From positions 10,447,884 through 10,511,883 of the forward strand of contig JAOANR010000010.1 of NCBI GenBank assembly GCA_030278955.1: a stretch of 64,000 nt of DNA, written 5' to 3'. Position 1 is the first letter of the stretch. The number at the start of each line of letters is the position of its first letter. This DNA comes from Hygrophila difformis. Lineage: Eukaryota > Streptophyta > Magnoliopsida > Lamiales > Acanthaceae. A program made the translations under genes and the position numbers. This document shows positions 45,956-59,177 of this stretch, piece after piece. Below the pieces are notes generated by a model that worked only from the letters and a program-made list of their open reading frames with translations, had not been told where the DNA came from and searched no databases.

Positions 45956-48594
45956 GTGAATATTCTTGAACAACTACTCGCTTCGAATCATAAAAAGACT
46001 GAGAAGCAAGCAAATTATTGGAGACAAATGAACACGTTTGAAACTAATTCCTGGAAACTGGCCATTGATTCATGGGTGAATCGGTTGCTCACTCTTGCAT
46101 CAACTAATTCGGTATGACAAGGTTTTTGTTCCTTTCGAAAATGTAAATTTGCGTACTTTACTGCTGAGCGTATAGGCGTGCCGCTGATTGTGTCTGCTGC
46201 ATGTGATTCTAGCCTGATAAATGCTGGGCTGGGATATGTTTGCTTGGGATTACCTGTCAGGAATGCAGTCCGGAGCGCTTTTTAACCTCTTATGTTGATT
46301 GGTTGAACAAACTTCTTCCACATGCTCAGGTTTGCTTTTCTTCCTTCTATTATTTTAAGTTGCAATGCACACATTCTAGCAAACTGGATTAGAAGAGTGT
46401 TGGAAATTATAATGTTATTATTACTGGTATTAACTGCTCAAGAACATCAAAATCCCCCAGTATTAGTTGGCAAAAATTTGGTGAAGATATTCATTCAAAA
46501 GTGGTGGAGTTTTGCTCATTTTAGACGATACATATTTCTGTTGAACATTTGTTTCTGTTTTTCCTTTTGTCAGACTCCAGCAGCTTCTTTTGTTAAGGTT
46601 GCTACTTGTGCCTCGATCTCAGATTTGTTTACCAGGTTTGTGGTCTTGGATGTTCATAATTCAATATCTCATTGTATAATAGTTGTCTTGTCTGACAAAT
46701 ACTTGTTTGAAAAAAATGTAAATTTGTAATTTAATACTTTGTATTATGAGATTATATTTACTGTTTAGTAATGCAAATCATATCCACGGTGATTGGTTTC
46801 AAAGATTTTTTGCTTTTTATGTTATCTACGTGGCTGGTTAATGAGACAAGAATGCATGATCGTTGTTGAACACTTGAACTTTTTCATTATGTGAGTGGTT
46901 CCAAGTAATAAAAGTTGCTTTAGAAAGAGCATGATTCCAATTCCTGAGCTTGGTTTCTATCAAATGTGTGACCCCTATTGGCTATCGTAAAACCTTGGGA
47001 AGTTTGAGTGAAAATTGACTTGTTACCGAGCATGGCCTATGTGAAGAGTCAAATGGGGACAATATTGTTCAACTTCCGCATACCAATTGTGAAGCTTCTT
47101 TTTGGTTTGTTAAGCTGTTGATATTACTCCTGAGGTTACCAGATTATAATCTGTATTGTTTTTTATTATTTTTTTATGGTTAATTTTTACTTTATTGTGA
47201 ATTAGGTTGAGCACTTTTTCAAATGGAAAGAAGGATGTAGGCATCACATGCGGCAAGAATTATCCCAGTGGCATTGAAGTTGTTGAATGAGGATAGCTCT
47301 ACTGCTGTGATGGTTGGTGAATCATGATACTGTTATTCCTTGATTTATTTAAGCTGTTTCTGCTCTATGGATTTACATTATATGTGTTACGTTATTTCGT
47401 ATACGACAACAGATCGATGCTTCAGGCATTGGTGGGTAAAGGTGTAGTTCTAACATCTTTATCCCTTGCCTTATAGTATTACAGATAGTCTCTTTTTCAT
47501 ATTTTGTTGTCACCTTTGTATTTGTTTCATGAAATTAAAATTCTGCTTGTGAAACTATTTTTACTTGGCGACTTGGTGTTATCTTCTGCATTCATCATTG
47601 CAAATTTGGTTATTTTATGTTTTCTGCAATGTTCAATTTGCAGGAAGAAGCTGTGAGCCTGATATGCACCATGATGAATTTCTTTCCATTATCAGTCCAA
47701 CGGCATTATAATAATGTATGTAATTGATCTTATTGATTATGTAGTGTTCAAGAGCAAACAACTAAACAATCACTAAAGCACATTTCATTGGCAGGTTGAA
47801 GATGCTATTGTCTTGAAGCTCTTGTCAGGAGAATGCAGTTCCGGTGTGTTGCATGTAAGAATTCTCAATTTTTGTTGGCATTTATATCTTTGACTAACTG
47901 TGGTGCTCATTTGCTTTTGTTTTGATTTTTAGAAGCTTGTTTATGGCTTGTCATTGCTTCCAAAAGTACGAGGAGATGCTGATAGCTGGTCTTTATTGTT
48001 GTGTAAAATCTTGGTAAACACAAACAGTCTGTTGACTGATGTTTTACAAGGACTAGAAAAAGGTATACAAAGAGATTTTTCATGACAAGTGCCTATTGGT
48101 GGGAATCTCATTTTGTTCCTTTACCTGCAGAGTCCAAGAGTACTGAAACCATGAGGGTTCTGCTTCCTCCGGGCACGGAATCGCCAGGACTGTTTGGAGG
48201 CTCAGCTATGTCTGAACAAATATCAAAGCATTCCATCAAAAGGCCTGAGCGCGTGCTGGTGGATAGAATTTCTGCACTTATGCAATGCTGCTGTTATATG
48301 CTCAGAAAACCTTATCCTGTTATGGTACTCTCTAACAAAACATGGATTCATTGTTTCACTGTTAACAAATGTTGTAGTTGATTAATATTGTACTGCATGT
48401 TGAATGCAGGTTTCTGTTCCTATTCATGGTATAATGTCCATTCTTGAGAGAGTGCTAATGATTGACGATTCCTTGTCATCATTCTCATATGGATCTATGG
48501 ACAAGATAAAACATAAATTTATTAGTTTTGAAATCCCTCTTCTGCAATCATGTGCACTTGGAATTCTTTCAGCCATTACTCAGGGGTTGAAGAG
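45956..48594 (+). pseudogene. PELP1/RIX1-like gene fragment, 10 exons
   Basis: Exons 45956-46111, 46213-46329, 46574-46635, 47206-47312, 47644-47715, 47795-47854, 47933-48062, 48131-48324 and 48410-48594, with the first and last still flanked by intron-like sequence. The protein reads ILEQLLASNHKKTEKQANYW, CWAGICLLGITCQECSPERF, TPAASFVKVATCASISDLFT, IIPVALKLLNEDSSTAVM, TMRVLLPPGTESPGLFGG and VPIHGIMSILERVLMIDDSL: alpha-helical repeat region of the PELP1/Rix1 family (60S pre-ribosome maturation, nucleolus). One extra base near 47250 shifts the frame inside the exon at 47206-47312; otherwise the frame is open. Missing at both ends. This is the longest captured piece. Identification rests on remembered family wording, so it is less certain than the ARL1 or RPL7 calls. 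Confidence 0.65.
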
Positions 48595-48600
48595 GTGAGT

Positions 48601-48601
<1 letters not shown>

Positions 48602-48633
<32 letters not shown>

Positions 48634-48636
48634 GGG
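48602..48636. repeat. Poly-C (about 30) followed by G5
   Basis: A run of about 30 C lies directly behind the donor of the last PELP1-like exon and is followed by GGGGG. Exact length may be unreliable in the assembly. Confidence 0.85.
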
Positions 48637-48784
48637 TAATTTTCATTACATCAAGTCATTCTTTCATAAGAATTGTTTGCTTTTATGTTGTCAAATCATA
48701 AAGAGAGGTTTAGGTTTTATATTCTACTATAATGTATAAGAGGCATGGTTGGGGTACTGAATTTGATTTGCAACTACAATTCAG

Positions 48785-49003
48785 GATCAGAAAAAGATAC
48801 ATGATATGCTCCTCGCTGAGAAAGAATCCATCTATGGGTCTAAGCCAAGCCCGCAGAGAAGCAGCAGCTTTAAGAATGGAAATTGGTACCGTACCTATGG
48901 CAATGGGTCGGCGACCCCCTCACCACGCCGGAACTCAGTTGGCAGTTCAAATTCGGAGCTCCTGACACCACAATCTTACTCTGGCAACCAAATTAGGAAA
49001 TAA
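48785..49003 (+). pseudogene. MAP65 microtubule-associated protein, last exon
   Basis: After CAG at 48784 the frame reads DQKKIHDMLLAEKESIYGSK then PSPQRSSS and ends IRK with TAA at 49001-49003 (72 codons). This is the C-terminal exon of plant 65-kDa microtubule-associated proteins (the DQKK...E..YGSKPSP signature), which bundle antiparallel microtubules. Only the tail is present, so no microtubule-binding domain. It brings a natural stop codon and perhaps a 3' end to the chimera. Confidence 0.75.
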
Positions 49004-49678
49004 ATTGTTGTAGATAGGAACTCACATACACTTACCTATAATTATTTTTTCTTTCTCCATAAGCAGTTGTACATCCCTTTTACGCTGTGCATACTACTAC
49101 GTACAAATTATTGATTCTGTGCATACTTTTAAATTAAAATTTAAAACTGGCACCTAACAATTTTTTTCATAACTTTATTTTTAGAGTTCTTACAAGGTAT
49201 TGTTCATAAGCATAATACTGTTCATAAGGAGAGTTTCTCTTCTCACATAATCAGGGTGGAGCCGGGATTTCTATGTGAGGGGGTCAAAGGTCGATTGGAA
49301 TTGATATCTCATTGCTAGTCTCAATTTTTCTTCTTACCATAAAAAATACTCAATGAAATAACAACATTAACCCCACAATCACCACCACTTTACATACAAA
49401 ACATAGCTAGTCAACTAAACAATCAGTTTACACCTAAAACAATCTTAAGCAATCGAATACTATAGAAATAAGTACCAATTAAGAAACAAGTATGAATTTC
49501 AGAAATAAGCGAGCGGGCAAACTCTAGAAAAGAAAATGCAAGAGAATTTTGAAATTGGTGGAGAAAAGAAAAGGCAAGGAATAGGAAATAAGAAAGATAA
49601 TAAAAACCAAATTTTATCTAATTCACTATACACTCCAAAAGAATAGTAATTAATGCTTAATTAAGGGCACACCTATTT
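49004..49678. other. Non-coding stretch between chimera and LINE
   Basis: AT-rich, no gene. It may contain the MAP65 3' UTR and the missing Helitron 3' end, but no GC hairpin followed by CTRR was seen. The phrase GGAGCCGGGATTTCTATGTG at 49258 looks like a repeat common in plant genomes. Confidence 0.4.
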
Positions 49679-52600
49679 TTTTTTTTTTTTTTTGGATGAA
49701 TGGTGCAACAGCGCAGCTAAGAAAAAATAAAAGCAACACCAAAAAAGGGGTGCAGATGCACCATACAACTAGAGGCGGGGAAACCAAGTCCCAGCCATGT
49801 CCGCCGAGAGTAATGGCCGAGCATCATCCGGGGGGAATGCCCACGTCGTGAAGAACTCCTCAGAACGCTCACCACGCTTAGCCAAACAATCCGCCACCGA
49901 ATTGCCTTCCCGAAGAATATGAAACCACTGATAATGATGAGCATGTGTGTCTTGAATGTTCCGGACCAGTGCAAAATAACTGTGATCAGGCGATATCTCC
50001 TGTGGGATGAGCCTAAGAGCTTCCTCAGAGTCAGAATAGCAACAAACAGAGTCCATCCCCAAAGTATGAATCCTTTGGAGTCCATTCCAAATAGCATGGA
50101 GTTCAGCATCAAGATTGGATGAAGTGCCAATGGAGCCAGAAAATCCCTCCACCCAATGACCATCTTTGTGTCGAATGACACCACCAAACCCTGCTCGACC
50201 AGGGTTTCCAAGGGAACTCCCATCCACATGAAGAATCATGCCATTATAGTTTTTAGAATTCCATTGGACAAGTCGAAGCTCTCGGGGCCTTGGCAATCGG
50301 CCACATGCTCGCTCAAACGCCATCCCCAAAAAGCGGGCACGACGGACCGTGGCTTCAACATCAGGGGTCTCGGATCGAAAACACATATTATTGCGACCAC
50401 TCCAAAGGCACCAAATAACCGCCCATTGGCTGGCCGACCATATCCGACTAAATCGAGTGAAAAATACACTAGCATCAGTGTAATTAGCAATCCATTGAGA
50501 AGAAGGCACGCTACCCATACGCCCCCATACTTCCAACACCCAAGGGCAATAAAAAAGAAGATGCATAAGATCTTCAATGGCTCCACAAATAGAGCAATTT
50601 GGAGAACTAGCAATGCCACGGTTGAACCTCACAATATTAGTAGGAACTGAATTATGAGATGCAAGCCAGACAAAGACCCTCACCTTTTCCGGACCCATAA
50701 TTTTCCAAGCCCAAGAAATAAGGCCATCAATCCTCCATCCCCGCTGCTCCAGTAAGTATGCATAGCCGGACTTCACTGTATAGCGCCCTGAGGTTGATAA
50801 ATGCCACACCTGCATATCCTTGGCCGAGCCATGGCACACCAGGGGACCATAATCCATCGCTTCCTGTTGAATACTCTCCGGCACAGAGGTATACAGTTCA
50901 CTCCATCGCCAAGCTCCATCACGGAAGACGTCCTTTATTCGTAATGCCGAATCAGAAATATGCACATATGGTAGTCGAGGAGCTATCGGACCCCCCCCCC
51001 CCCTCGAAGCCAATTGGTATACCAAACACTACTTCGTCCGTCCCCAAGTTTTATCTTGAACCCATGGAGAAGTTGCACCATCACCTTAATCAAAGATCTA
51101 TATATTATGGAAGCTCCAGGTTTGGAGTTGAGCTCATCATTTCGCCTGCCATATTTACTGGCCAACGGCTTGGGAGCCCCCAAGTAGAATTCCGAGAATA
51201 TCTTGCCAAGGAGTGCCACATTCATATCACGTGCACGGCGGAGGCCAAGACCGCCCATACTCTGAGGTCTAGCCACCTTGTCCCAACTGACCAAAGGAAT
51301 CCCTTTGCCCCTAGCATCCCTCCAAATGAATTCCCGAGTACACTTATCAATTTGATCACAGGTAGTTGTTGGGAGCCAACAACATTACATGATATATGAT
51401 GGGATTGACGATAGGACCGCACGCGCCATAGTAATTCGGCCTGCCCTATTGAGCAAAGCCCTTTTCCAAGACCCCATGCAACCATGCATTCTGTCCAGAA
51501 GAAATTCAAGTGAGTGTGCCGCACTACTCCATGAAAGAGAGGAAATCCTAGGTATTTTCCAAGGTCCTCAGAGAACTCAATGTTAAGGACGTTAGTCAGT
51601 TCCTGCCTTGTGTGGCTAGAGACCGATTCCGACGCATATGCACGAGATTTAGCAGTGTTAATGCGTAATCCAGAAAACCCTGCAAAGCTAGCAAGGATGG
51701 CATCAACACACTGGGCACTTTCGATCTTTGCTTGAGAAAATATGAGAAGGTCATCGGCGAACATAAGATGAGACAATGGTGGCGCATTGCGATTTAAATG
51801 AACCGGTTGCCAGAACCCATCCTCCACACTCTTCACCACTGTACGGGAAAATTTCTCCATAACAATAATAAAAAGATATGGTGATAAAGGGTCACCCTGT
51901 CGTATACCCTTAGCCGGAGTAAGAGGCTCAAGAGCCGAGCCATTCCAAAGGAGAGTGTAAGTCGGAGACCTCACACAAAACATGATAAGACGATGTAAAT
52001 TATCTGGTAATCCCATATCCGATAGGCAGCCATCCAAGAAATCCCAAGAGATGTTATCATAGGCTTTCTCCAAGTCAATTTTCAAAAGGAAGTCCTCAGA
52101 ACGCATATGTCGGTTCCGGAAAGTGGATATAACCTCGTGAAGGATAATAGCGTTTCCGGTAGTTCCCCGCCCAAGGAGGAAGGCCGACTGATATGGCCCG
52201 ATATAGTTCTGGAGGAAAGGCCTCAGACGATTCACAATGACCTTAGTAAGAATCTTGTAGATGACATTACATAAACTGATAGGCCGAAAGTGTTTGATTT
52301 CTCTCGGAATATCAATCTTAGGAATGAGACAAATATAAGTAGTCGAGATAGAAGGTTTAAAGCAGCCTACTTGCATTGCCTGATCAATGAACTCCCACAC
52401 CGCCTGACCTATCGATGACCAATACAATTTATAGAATTCCGCCGGGAATCCGTCAGGGCCCAGGGCCGAGAAGGAGGCCATGCTCTTCACTGCCGCGTGC
52501 ACCTCATCAATGGTAATATCATGCCCAAGGGTGGCTGGATCAGAGAGGGGCGGAAGTGATACAAGCGGTAATAAGGTCTGCGGGCTAGGCGCTGTATAGC

Positions 52601-54006
52601 CAAATAAATGACAAAAATGAGCTCGAGCATGGTCTCGGAGGCTAGCACCCTCTTCGATCCACTGGCCATTAACCTCTAATCCATGGATTCTGGAGCGCCT
52701 TCGGGCAATCTTCGTTTGAGTTTGAAAGTATCGCGTGTTCCGATCACCATGCGATAACCACTTATCATTCGACTTTTGAAACAAAAAAATTTCTTCTTGC
52801 TTCAATACTTCATCCAATTCATTCATGAGTTGAACTTCAAGCATACGATGCCTAATAGAATCAACCCTGTTCAAGAAAGACCGAACACCTTTAAGCTTCC
52901 TCAATACATTCTGTTTCATCCTTCTCAGATGTCCAAAATGATGTGAATTGAAGTATAAGGATGCCTCTTTAACTGATTGCAATCTGGCGGACAAGGACGG
53001 ATCTCCCATGCACCAGGTTGCATCAACCACATGTTCATAGTTTGGATGGTGCGCCCACATAGCCTCCCACCGGAAAGGACTCCTACCAGCAGGTCGAGCA
53101 GGAGCCGCACATGTAAGTAGAAATCCGTTATGATCCGAGCCACGACATGGAAGCACTTAGACGACAGCTTCTGGGAACATAGTAAGCCATTCGGCATTGG
53201 CCACAGCCCAGTCAAGCCGTTTCCTCGCCAAAGGCCCACCCGTCGTATTCCGTTGCCATGTGAATATCTCCCCCATCGTATGGACATTACTCAGCCCACA
53301 GTCCGATAGCATGTCACGAAATAACTCACATTGGCGTTGAGAAACCGTCATACCCCAAGCCTCCGAAGAAGACATGACTTCGTTCCAGTCGCCCAGGGCT
53401 TGTTACTATCCCCCATGTCACGCCAATCCTGGTAGTGCATGCTCACAATAGGGTTAGCATATACGGCTGTCAAATACCATAGAACATCTCTATCACAGAG
53501 TTTGATAGTAATTAGGCGGCTAAACACCGACTCAACCGAGACAGTGAAAGGTGTTCCAAGCTGCCTGAGTAGCCAGACTCCCCCCGCCCAGCCAACACTC
53601 TCAATAATATGCACCGATTCATAGTCGCAATGATAGAATGGAACCCGAAGCCTCTCAAACAGGCCCTGCGGTTCCAAGATACATACAATAGAAGGTTTAT
53701 ACGCCTTCAAAACATCAAAAATATGGCGTTGTGTAGGCTTTTGCATGGCGCCACGAACATTCCATGCAAGCACTTGGAAAACAATCATGAAGAAACAGGC
53801 GCACCTACCTCCGATCCCGACTCCCCATTTTCACCAAGATCCATTGCCGAATTCTCTAGTGCCGGAGCTGCAAACTTATTTTCATTGGTACTCCCAGTTG
53901 TTAACTTAGGTTGCAAAGCACGTCGAGGTCGTTTACCCTTGAATCGGTCCACCGAATCCACCAAGCCTTCATTAAAGTCCAAAGAGATATGCGTAAGGCT
54001 GAACAT
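49679..54006 (-). mobile_element. L1-type LINE with RNase H, 5'-truncated, decayed
   Basis: Poly-A tail seen as T17 at 49679-49695. Reading leftward from 54006: the end of ORF1 (stop overlapping the ATG of ORF2 at 53788), then ORF2 with an endonuclease domain (LAWNVRGAMQKPTQRHIFDV), a reverse transcriptase (FLLKIDLEKAYDNISWDFL, catalytic FADDLLIFSQ), a zf-RVT region, and an RNase H domain (LHVDGSSLGNPGRAGFGGVI, DAELHAIWNGL, GNSVADCLAKRG) ending at 49769. Lesions: frameshift near 53400, TAA near 53160, frameshifts near 51290 and at a C14 tract (about 50990-51003). ORF1 is mostly missing, a normal 5' truncation. No clear target duplication was found. Inactive. Confidence 0.92.
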
Positions 54007-55170
54007 ATTAATTATATTTTAAAAATTTATATATATTGTATATATTATAGATATTTGATGGTATATAATTATGTCAATAATGTATATCATTATTTATTTA
54101 ATTATTTTACGTATATAATAAAATAAATATTAAAAATTAAAGAGCTAATTTTCAAAATATGTCATCATAATGAGCCAATATTGAGTTTGTGTCTTCAAGA
54201 CCACCTCATTATTGAAATATACCACTATACTAAGATTTGTTACATATAGTAACATATTTTGATAACACTAAAAGAATCACTGGATTCGATAGTTATATAT
54301 ATATATATATTATTCTTGTAGTATAATAACCTCAAAATTAAAATCTACAAAACTTAAGAATTAAGAAATGAAAACTTGATTGTTCATTTTTAGAGGGCCA
54401 GACAAAATATTCGAACCGATTCGCTTAACCGCTGAATCGAATCGAAGTCGAATCCCCGGTTAACCGAGTACTCCGATTACAAATACAAATAATTAAATGA
54501 AGTATTCCTCCGATTCAAATACAAATATAAATACCTGAAAAATCCAGGTTAACCGAACCGTGCCCACCCCTACCCACATCTTTCCCTCCGATCCGATCAT
54601 CCTTCTTTTATTTCTCCTTAAGGCTCAGGGATGGACCAATGGCCACTCCTCTTGTCGGCTACATTCATGTCTAATTTGATCCATTCATGTCAAATTTTAG
54701 CTGTATATATGAGCTAGAGAAGAATCACATAAACCAATGGGTGACGACACACTTATCATCAGCTTGGGTAAGTATAATTAAATGTAAACACAAGATAACA
54801 AGATACAAATTGTCAAACGAAATGCCGTATATATGCATCAAGATGAGTAAAGGAATGCAGTGCAATGTCGTTGGTTTAAAAAGGAAATGTTGAGGACATA
54901 CGGAAATTATAAGAGTTAATTGGCGAAATAAAAAATTAAAGTAAATGAAGTTTGAAGGAAATTTAAATAATGGCAGGAAATGATTTAGGTTGCTTGGACT
55001 TGCAGAAAGGTTTCTATTGTCATAGATTCATACTTTTACCATTCAGATATTGACTCTCACCGCAAACAAATACTGTAGATAAATTTTCATTATAGATTTT
55101 CTAATAGATAACAAAATATTATTAAAAATAATAATAAAAAACAACGGATAATAAAATTCAAAGCATACAT
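54007..55170. other. AT-rich intergenic DNA
   Basis: No gene recognised. A TA run sits at about 54295-54310. Confidence 0.5.
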
Positions 55171-55174
55171 GGAA

Positions 55175-56419
<1,245 letters not shown>

Positions 56420-56626
56420 TGTAATTAATATGCACTCTCGACAAGAAAAATTCTTGTTTTCAATGTTGTTCTACAACCTAACTCTGCCGTATTAGCTCTC
56501 CCTCTCTTTATATATAAGAATTTTATGCTGAAGGGATCGGAGGATTTGTTGGTGAGATTTGCTTTAGATACAAATCTGTATTTTTTTATATACAAAATAT
56601 ATAATATTTTTTTTAACAACTTATAC

Positions 56627-56886
56627 TCCCTCCGTCCCAGTATACTTGTCATGTTTGACTTTTTGGCACTGTTCATTGTTTAACTTTGACTCAACGTTAT
56701 TGCAAGTATATATTTGAAAAAAATAATCGAGTTGGGTCTTGTTAGAATCGTAAAATCTTGTAGTTCTATAATATATATTTTATATAATTTTTTGTTGTAC
56801 ATATTTTGAGATATTAACAATTGAAAATGTGCATTGGATTGTGTGCAGAAATGAAACAAGAGAAGTTAAGTGGGACGGAGGGAGTA
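56627..56886. mobile_element. Stowaway-like MITE, ~260 bp
   Basis: Ends TACTCCCTCCGTCCC and GGGACGGAGGGAGTA, with TA at both borders. The interior is the inverse of the family seen at 60508-60770 (e.g. TTGTTAGAATCGTAAAATCT). Non-coding. Confidence 0.8.
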
Positions 56887-56974
56887 CATGTTTAAGAAAG
56901 AGGGAGTGGGAGCACTAGACCAATTAGTCACAATCCCCCTCTATATACAAAATATTCTTATGCTTCCTCCGCGG

Positions 56975-57028
<54 letters not shown>
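56975..57028. repeat. (AAT)n microsatellite
   Basis: About 17 AAT units. Confidence 0.95.
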
Positions 57029-57029
<1 letters not shown>

Positions 57030-57079
57030 ACTGTATAAAAAATAGCAAATAAATTAATTTGAAGTTTGTTATTATGATC

Positions 57080-57696
57080 TCAATCAAACTTCATCAGGTG
57101 GGCAGGAGGTCAAATCGGATCACTCATCTCCTTTGTTGATTGCCATGACATCTCCATCAGGTGCAAGGATGTCATTAGAAATGGGAAGTGGGATTAAAGT
57201 ACTCTCTACACAGCGATTCCGCAGCCGCTCCTCCAAGAGATTTGCAACAACCCCCCTCCGGTCATTCATCCCTTGATACCGGATAAGTGGACCCCACTTG
57301 TGTCGGGCGCATGGCGAACTTTCACTGTTGCCTGCTTTTGCCCTTCTATGAGCGCTTGGAAAGCTTCCCGCTTGGCCCACTGCTAAACTCCGACCATCCC
57401 ATACTGATTGAAGGTTTCAATAGGCTTCCACGTAAGCTTCCTGCCTACTCATCTCATGCTCACGAGCGCTTGGCCACCCGTCTCGATCTCATACTCATTG
57501 GGTGCCTGCCTACTCTCCCATGGCACAAACGCTTGCCTCCTCGATTGATACGGCTTCCTGCCTACTCTATTCGCCTCTGCGATGCGAGCGCTTGGCAAGC
57601 CTTTCGCCCTTCGGCATACAAGCGCTTGGCCCTCATTCGAATCTGCGTGGCAAGAGCAAACCCACAGCTAGCACACATCTGGCTCTGATACCAACT
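57080..57696 (-). mobile_element. Internal region of the truncated retroelement
   Basis: GC-rich compared with its flanks and without gag or pol domains. The phrase CCAAGCGCT(C/T) or its inverse occurs at least four times (near 57350, 57460, 57590 and 57625), each in a similar context with GTAGGCAGGAAGC on the minus strand. This suggests an internally repetitive non-coding interior, as in TRIMs. The left limit is uncertain. Confidence 0.45.
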
Positions 57697-58024
57697 GTCA
57701 CGGGGTGACCGCTCCGTCTCGGACATCGCCCGTGCGGCACCTCGGGTTCCCTCGATACTCTTCGGACACCCGAGGTTCAGCCTTTCTCATCTCCGATGCT
57801 TCACTGGTTTCGGCCTCCCGTGGCCTCATCAGGGGAACGGGATCAGCTCCCAACCAGTGCGAAACCCGACGGTGCGCCTATCCTCTCGATAGACTACCGC
57901 CGTGGTCCAAGCACAACTCATTAATGCTGATCCCTTCCGACATGTTCGCGCAACCAGTAAGCATCTCGCTCGTGCCGGACCGGCGCCGGCTCACATTCAG
58001 AAGGAGAGAAATCGGGTCACTACA
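57697..58024 (-). mobile_element. LTR of a small retroelement, possibly Cassandra-like TRIM
   Basis: 328 bp bounded by TGTCACGGGG (57697) and GGGTCACTACA (58024), i.e. TG...CA ends. Just outside, at 57680-57692, the minus strand reads TGGTATCAGAGCC, the standard plant initiator-Met tRNA primer-binding site, so this is the 5' LTR of an element running leftward. The minus strand of the LTR contains GTTGTGCTTGG...GTAGTCTA...GGATAGGCG, which lines up loosely with the box A to box C part of 5S rRNA (GTTAAGCGTGCTTGGGCG...). That would make it a Cassandra-type TRIM, but the match is weak. No second LTR was found to the left; the element is truncated. Confidence 0.6.
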
Positions 58025-59177
58025 CAGTGCGGTCGGCTTACAACCTTATAGTGGAACCTGGAGAAAATGTCAAGGGATGGAATTGGATATGGGACTCCAA
58101 GATGCCAGCCAAATATTGCTTCCTCATTTGGTTGATAAGTAATGATGGTCTGCCAGTGAACCTCACAAGGTTTAAACGCCAGATTGCGTCCAACCCTCTG
58201 TGTACCCTATGCGGTGAGCACCCTGAGAGCTGGGCTCACACCTTTTTCTATTGCAAATGGACCAAGCACATCTGGAAGGGGATCAAAATCCAGATTCCCC
58301 CGGATTGTGAACAGATCCCCAAAGATATGATCAAAGACTTCCTGCATGGATTGCTTAACGTCTGCGGACCAATTGTGGTGGTGGCCCTGTGGACTATTTG
58401 GATAGAAAGGAACTCGCGTATCTTCAGAGGTGTCAGCAGCATGAATTGGAGATTGATTTGGGATATCAACAGCACTACGGCCGCTATAGTTAATAGCGCG
58501 AGCTTCGTGAGGGCCGATAGGGGAACGAGGATGTTGGTCCATTGGAATGACAAAAAAGCTGTAGGGACCATATTGCACTCAGACAGCAGCCGCATGATGA
58601 ACACAGGAGGGTCTGGATATGGCTATGTGGTGAGGAAAGATGATGGCCAGTGGATTAGTGGAGGTTGTGGATACCTGGGTAATTGTCCGATAATCTATGC
58701 TGAGTTATTCGCATTGGCCAAGGGGCTGGAAGCTTTGACTGCCACAGGGGACACCAAGGTCACCTGCTATGTGGACGCTAAAGAGGCCATCGATGCCATC
58801 AAATCCAGAGATAGCTTGCACCCTTATGCAACACTTATTGAAACCATTAGGGATAGAACGAAGGAATTTGAAGACTGCAGACTTCTACATCTTTGGAGAG
58901 AAGGTAATAAAGTGGCTGACGGATTGGCGAAAAGGGGTGCCTTGCAAGAAGAGTTCTTCACCACGTGGGCATTCCCTCTGGACGACATCCAACGTGCTTG
59001 GGTTGAGGATTGTAGGGGTGTTTGTTTCCCAGAGGTTAATGTAGTGTTTGTGTGTGCTTTGTTGGTGTCCCCTCCCCCCCCCCCCCTTGTAACTTCTTTT
59101 TGTTTCTCTTTTTTCTCGGGTTTTCCCGTGTGTTTTGTTCCCCTTTGCTGGCCTTGTGGCTTACCCAAAAAAAAAAA
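58025..59177 (+). mobile_element. LINE ORF2 3' fragment (zf-RVT and RNase H) with poly-A
   Basis: An open frame from 58027 to past 59040 reads SAYNLIVEPGENVKGWNWIW (zf-RVT start), CTLCGEHPESWAHTFFYCKW, then an RNase H domain (LHSDSSRMMNTGGSGYGYVV, AELFALAKGLEAL, REGNKVADGLAKRG). It ends with a C14 tract and A11 at 59167. Endonuclease and reverse transcriptase are missing; the left edge is exactly the LTR border, so the retroelement either inserted into this LINE or joined it by deletion. A different lineage from the LINE at 49679, whose RNase H has the usual LHVDGS. Here the first Asp motif reads LHSDSS. Confidence 0.88.

Larger units (their letters stand above)
40417..49003 (+). mobile_element. 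Helitron-like chimeric element with at least seven captured gene fragments
   Basis: The left border TCTATTACTACTATATAAAT, preceded by A, is a typical plant Helitron 5' terminus, followed by GGGCCGTTGGAT-type sequence common behind such ends. Downstream are exon-intron pieces of unrelated host genes, all in the plus direction: YbaK/ProX (41530-41775), ARL1 (42275-42628), MBR/HIP1-type RING E3 (43336-43661), RPL7 (44177-45165), GPN3 (45215-45762), PELP1/RIX1-like (45956-48594) and MAP65 (48785-49003). Serial same-direction capture with introns kept is typical of Helitrons; Pack-MULEs are an alternative, but no TIR pair was found. The 3' terminus (hairpin plus CTRR) was not found by eye, so the right limit is only that of the last fragment. 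No RepHel protein is encoded, so it is non-autonomous. Confidence 0.65.

Noticed and set aside
49004..49678. Helitron 3' end at GCTAGT near 49313 or 49416
   Set aside because: No GC-rich hairpin precedes either CTAG; left undefined.
49679..54006. Target-site duplication for the LINE
   Set aside because: The flanks (TTAATTAAGGGCACACCTA and ATATTAATTATATTT) share only short AT words.
57287..57688. Plus-strand 133-codon frame with repeated RLP/SAY-like motifs
   Set aside because: It lies in the internal region of a retroelement running in the opposite direction; the repeats are DNA-level CCAAGCGCT repeats.
57697..58024. Functional 5S rRNA gene
   Set aside because: The similarity is partial and the box A/C spacing is degenerate; at most a decayed 5S-like part of an LTR.
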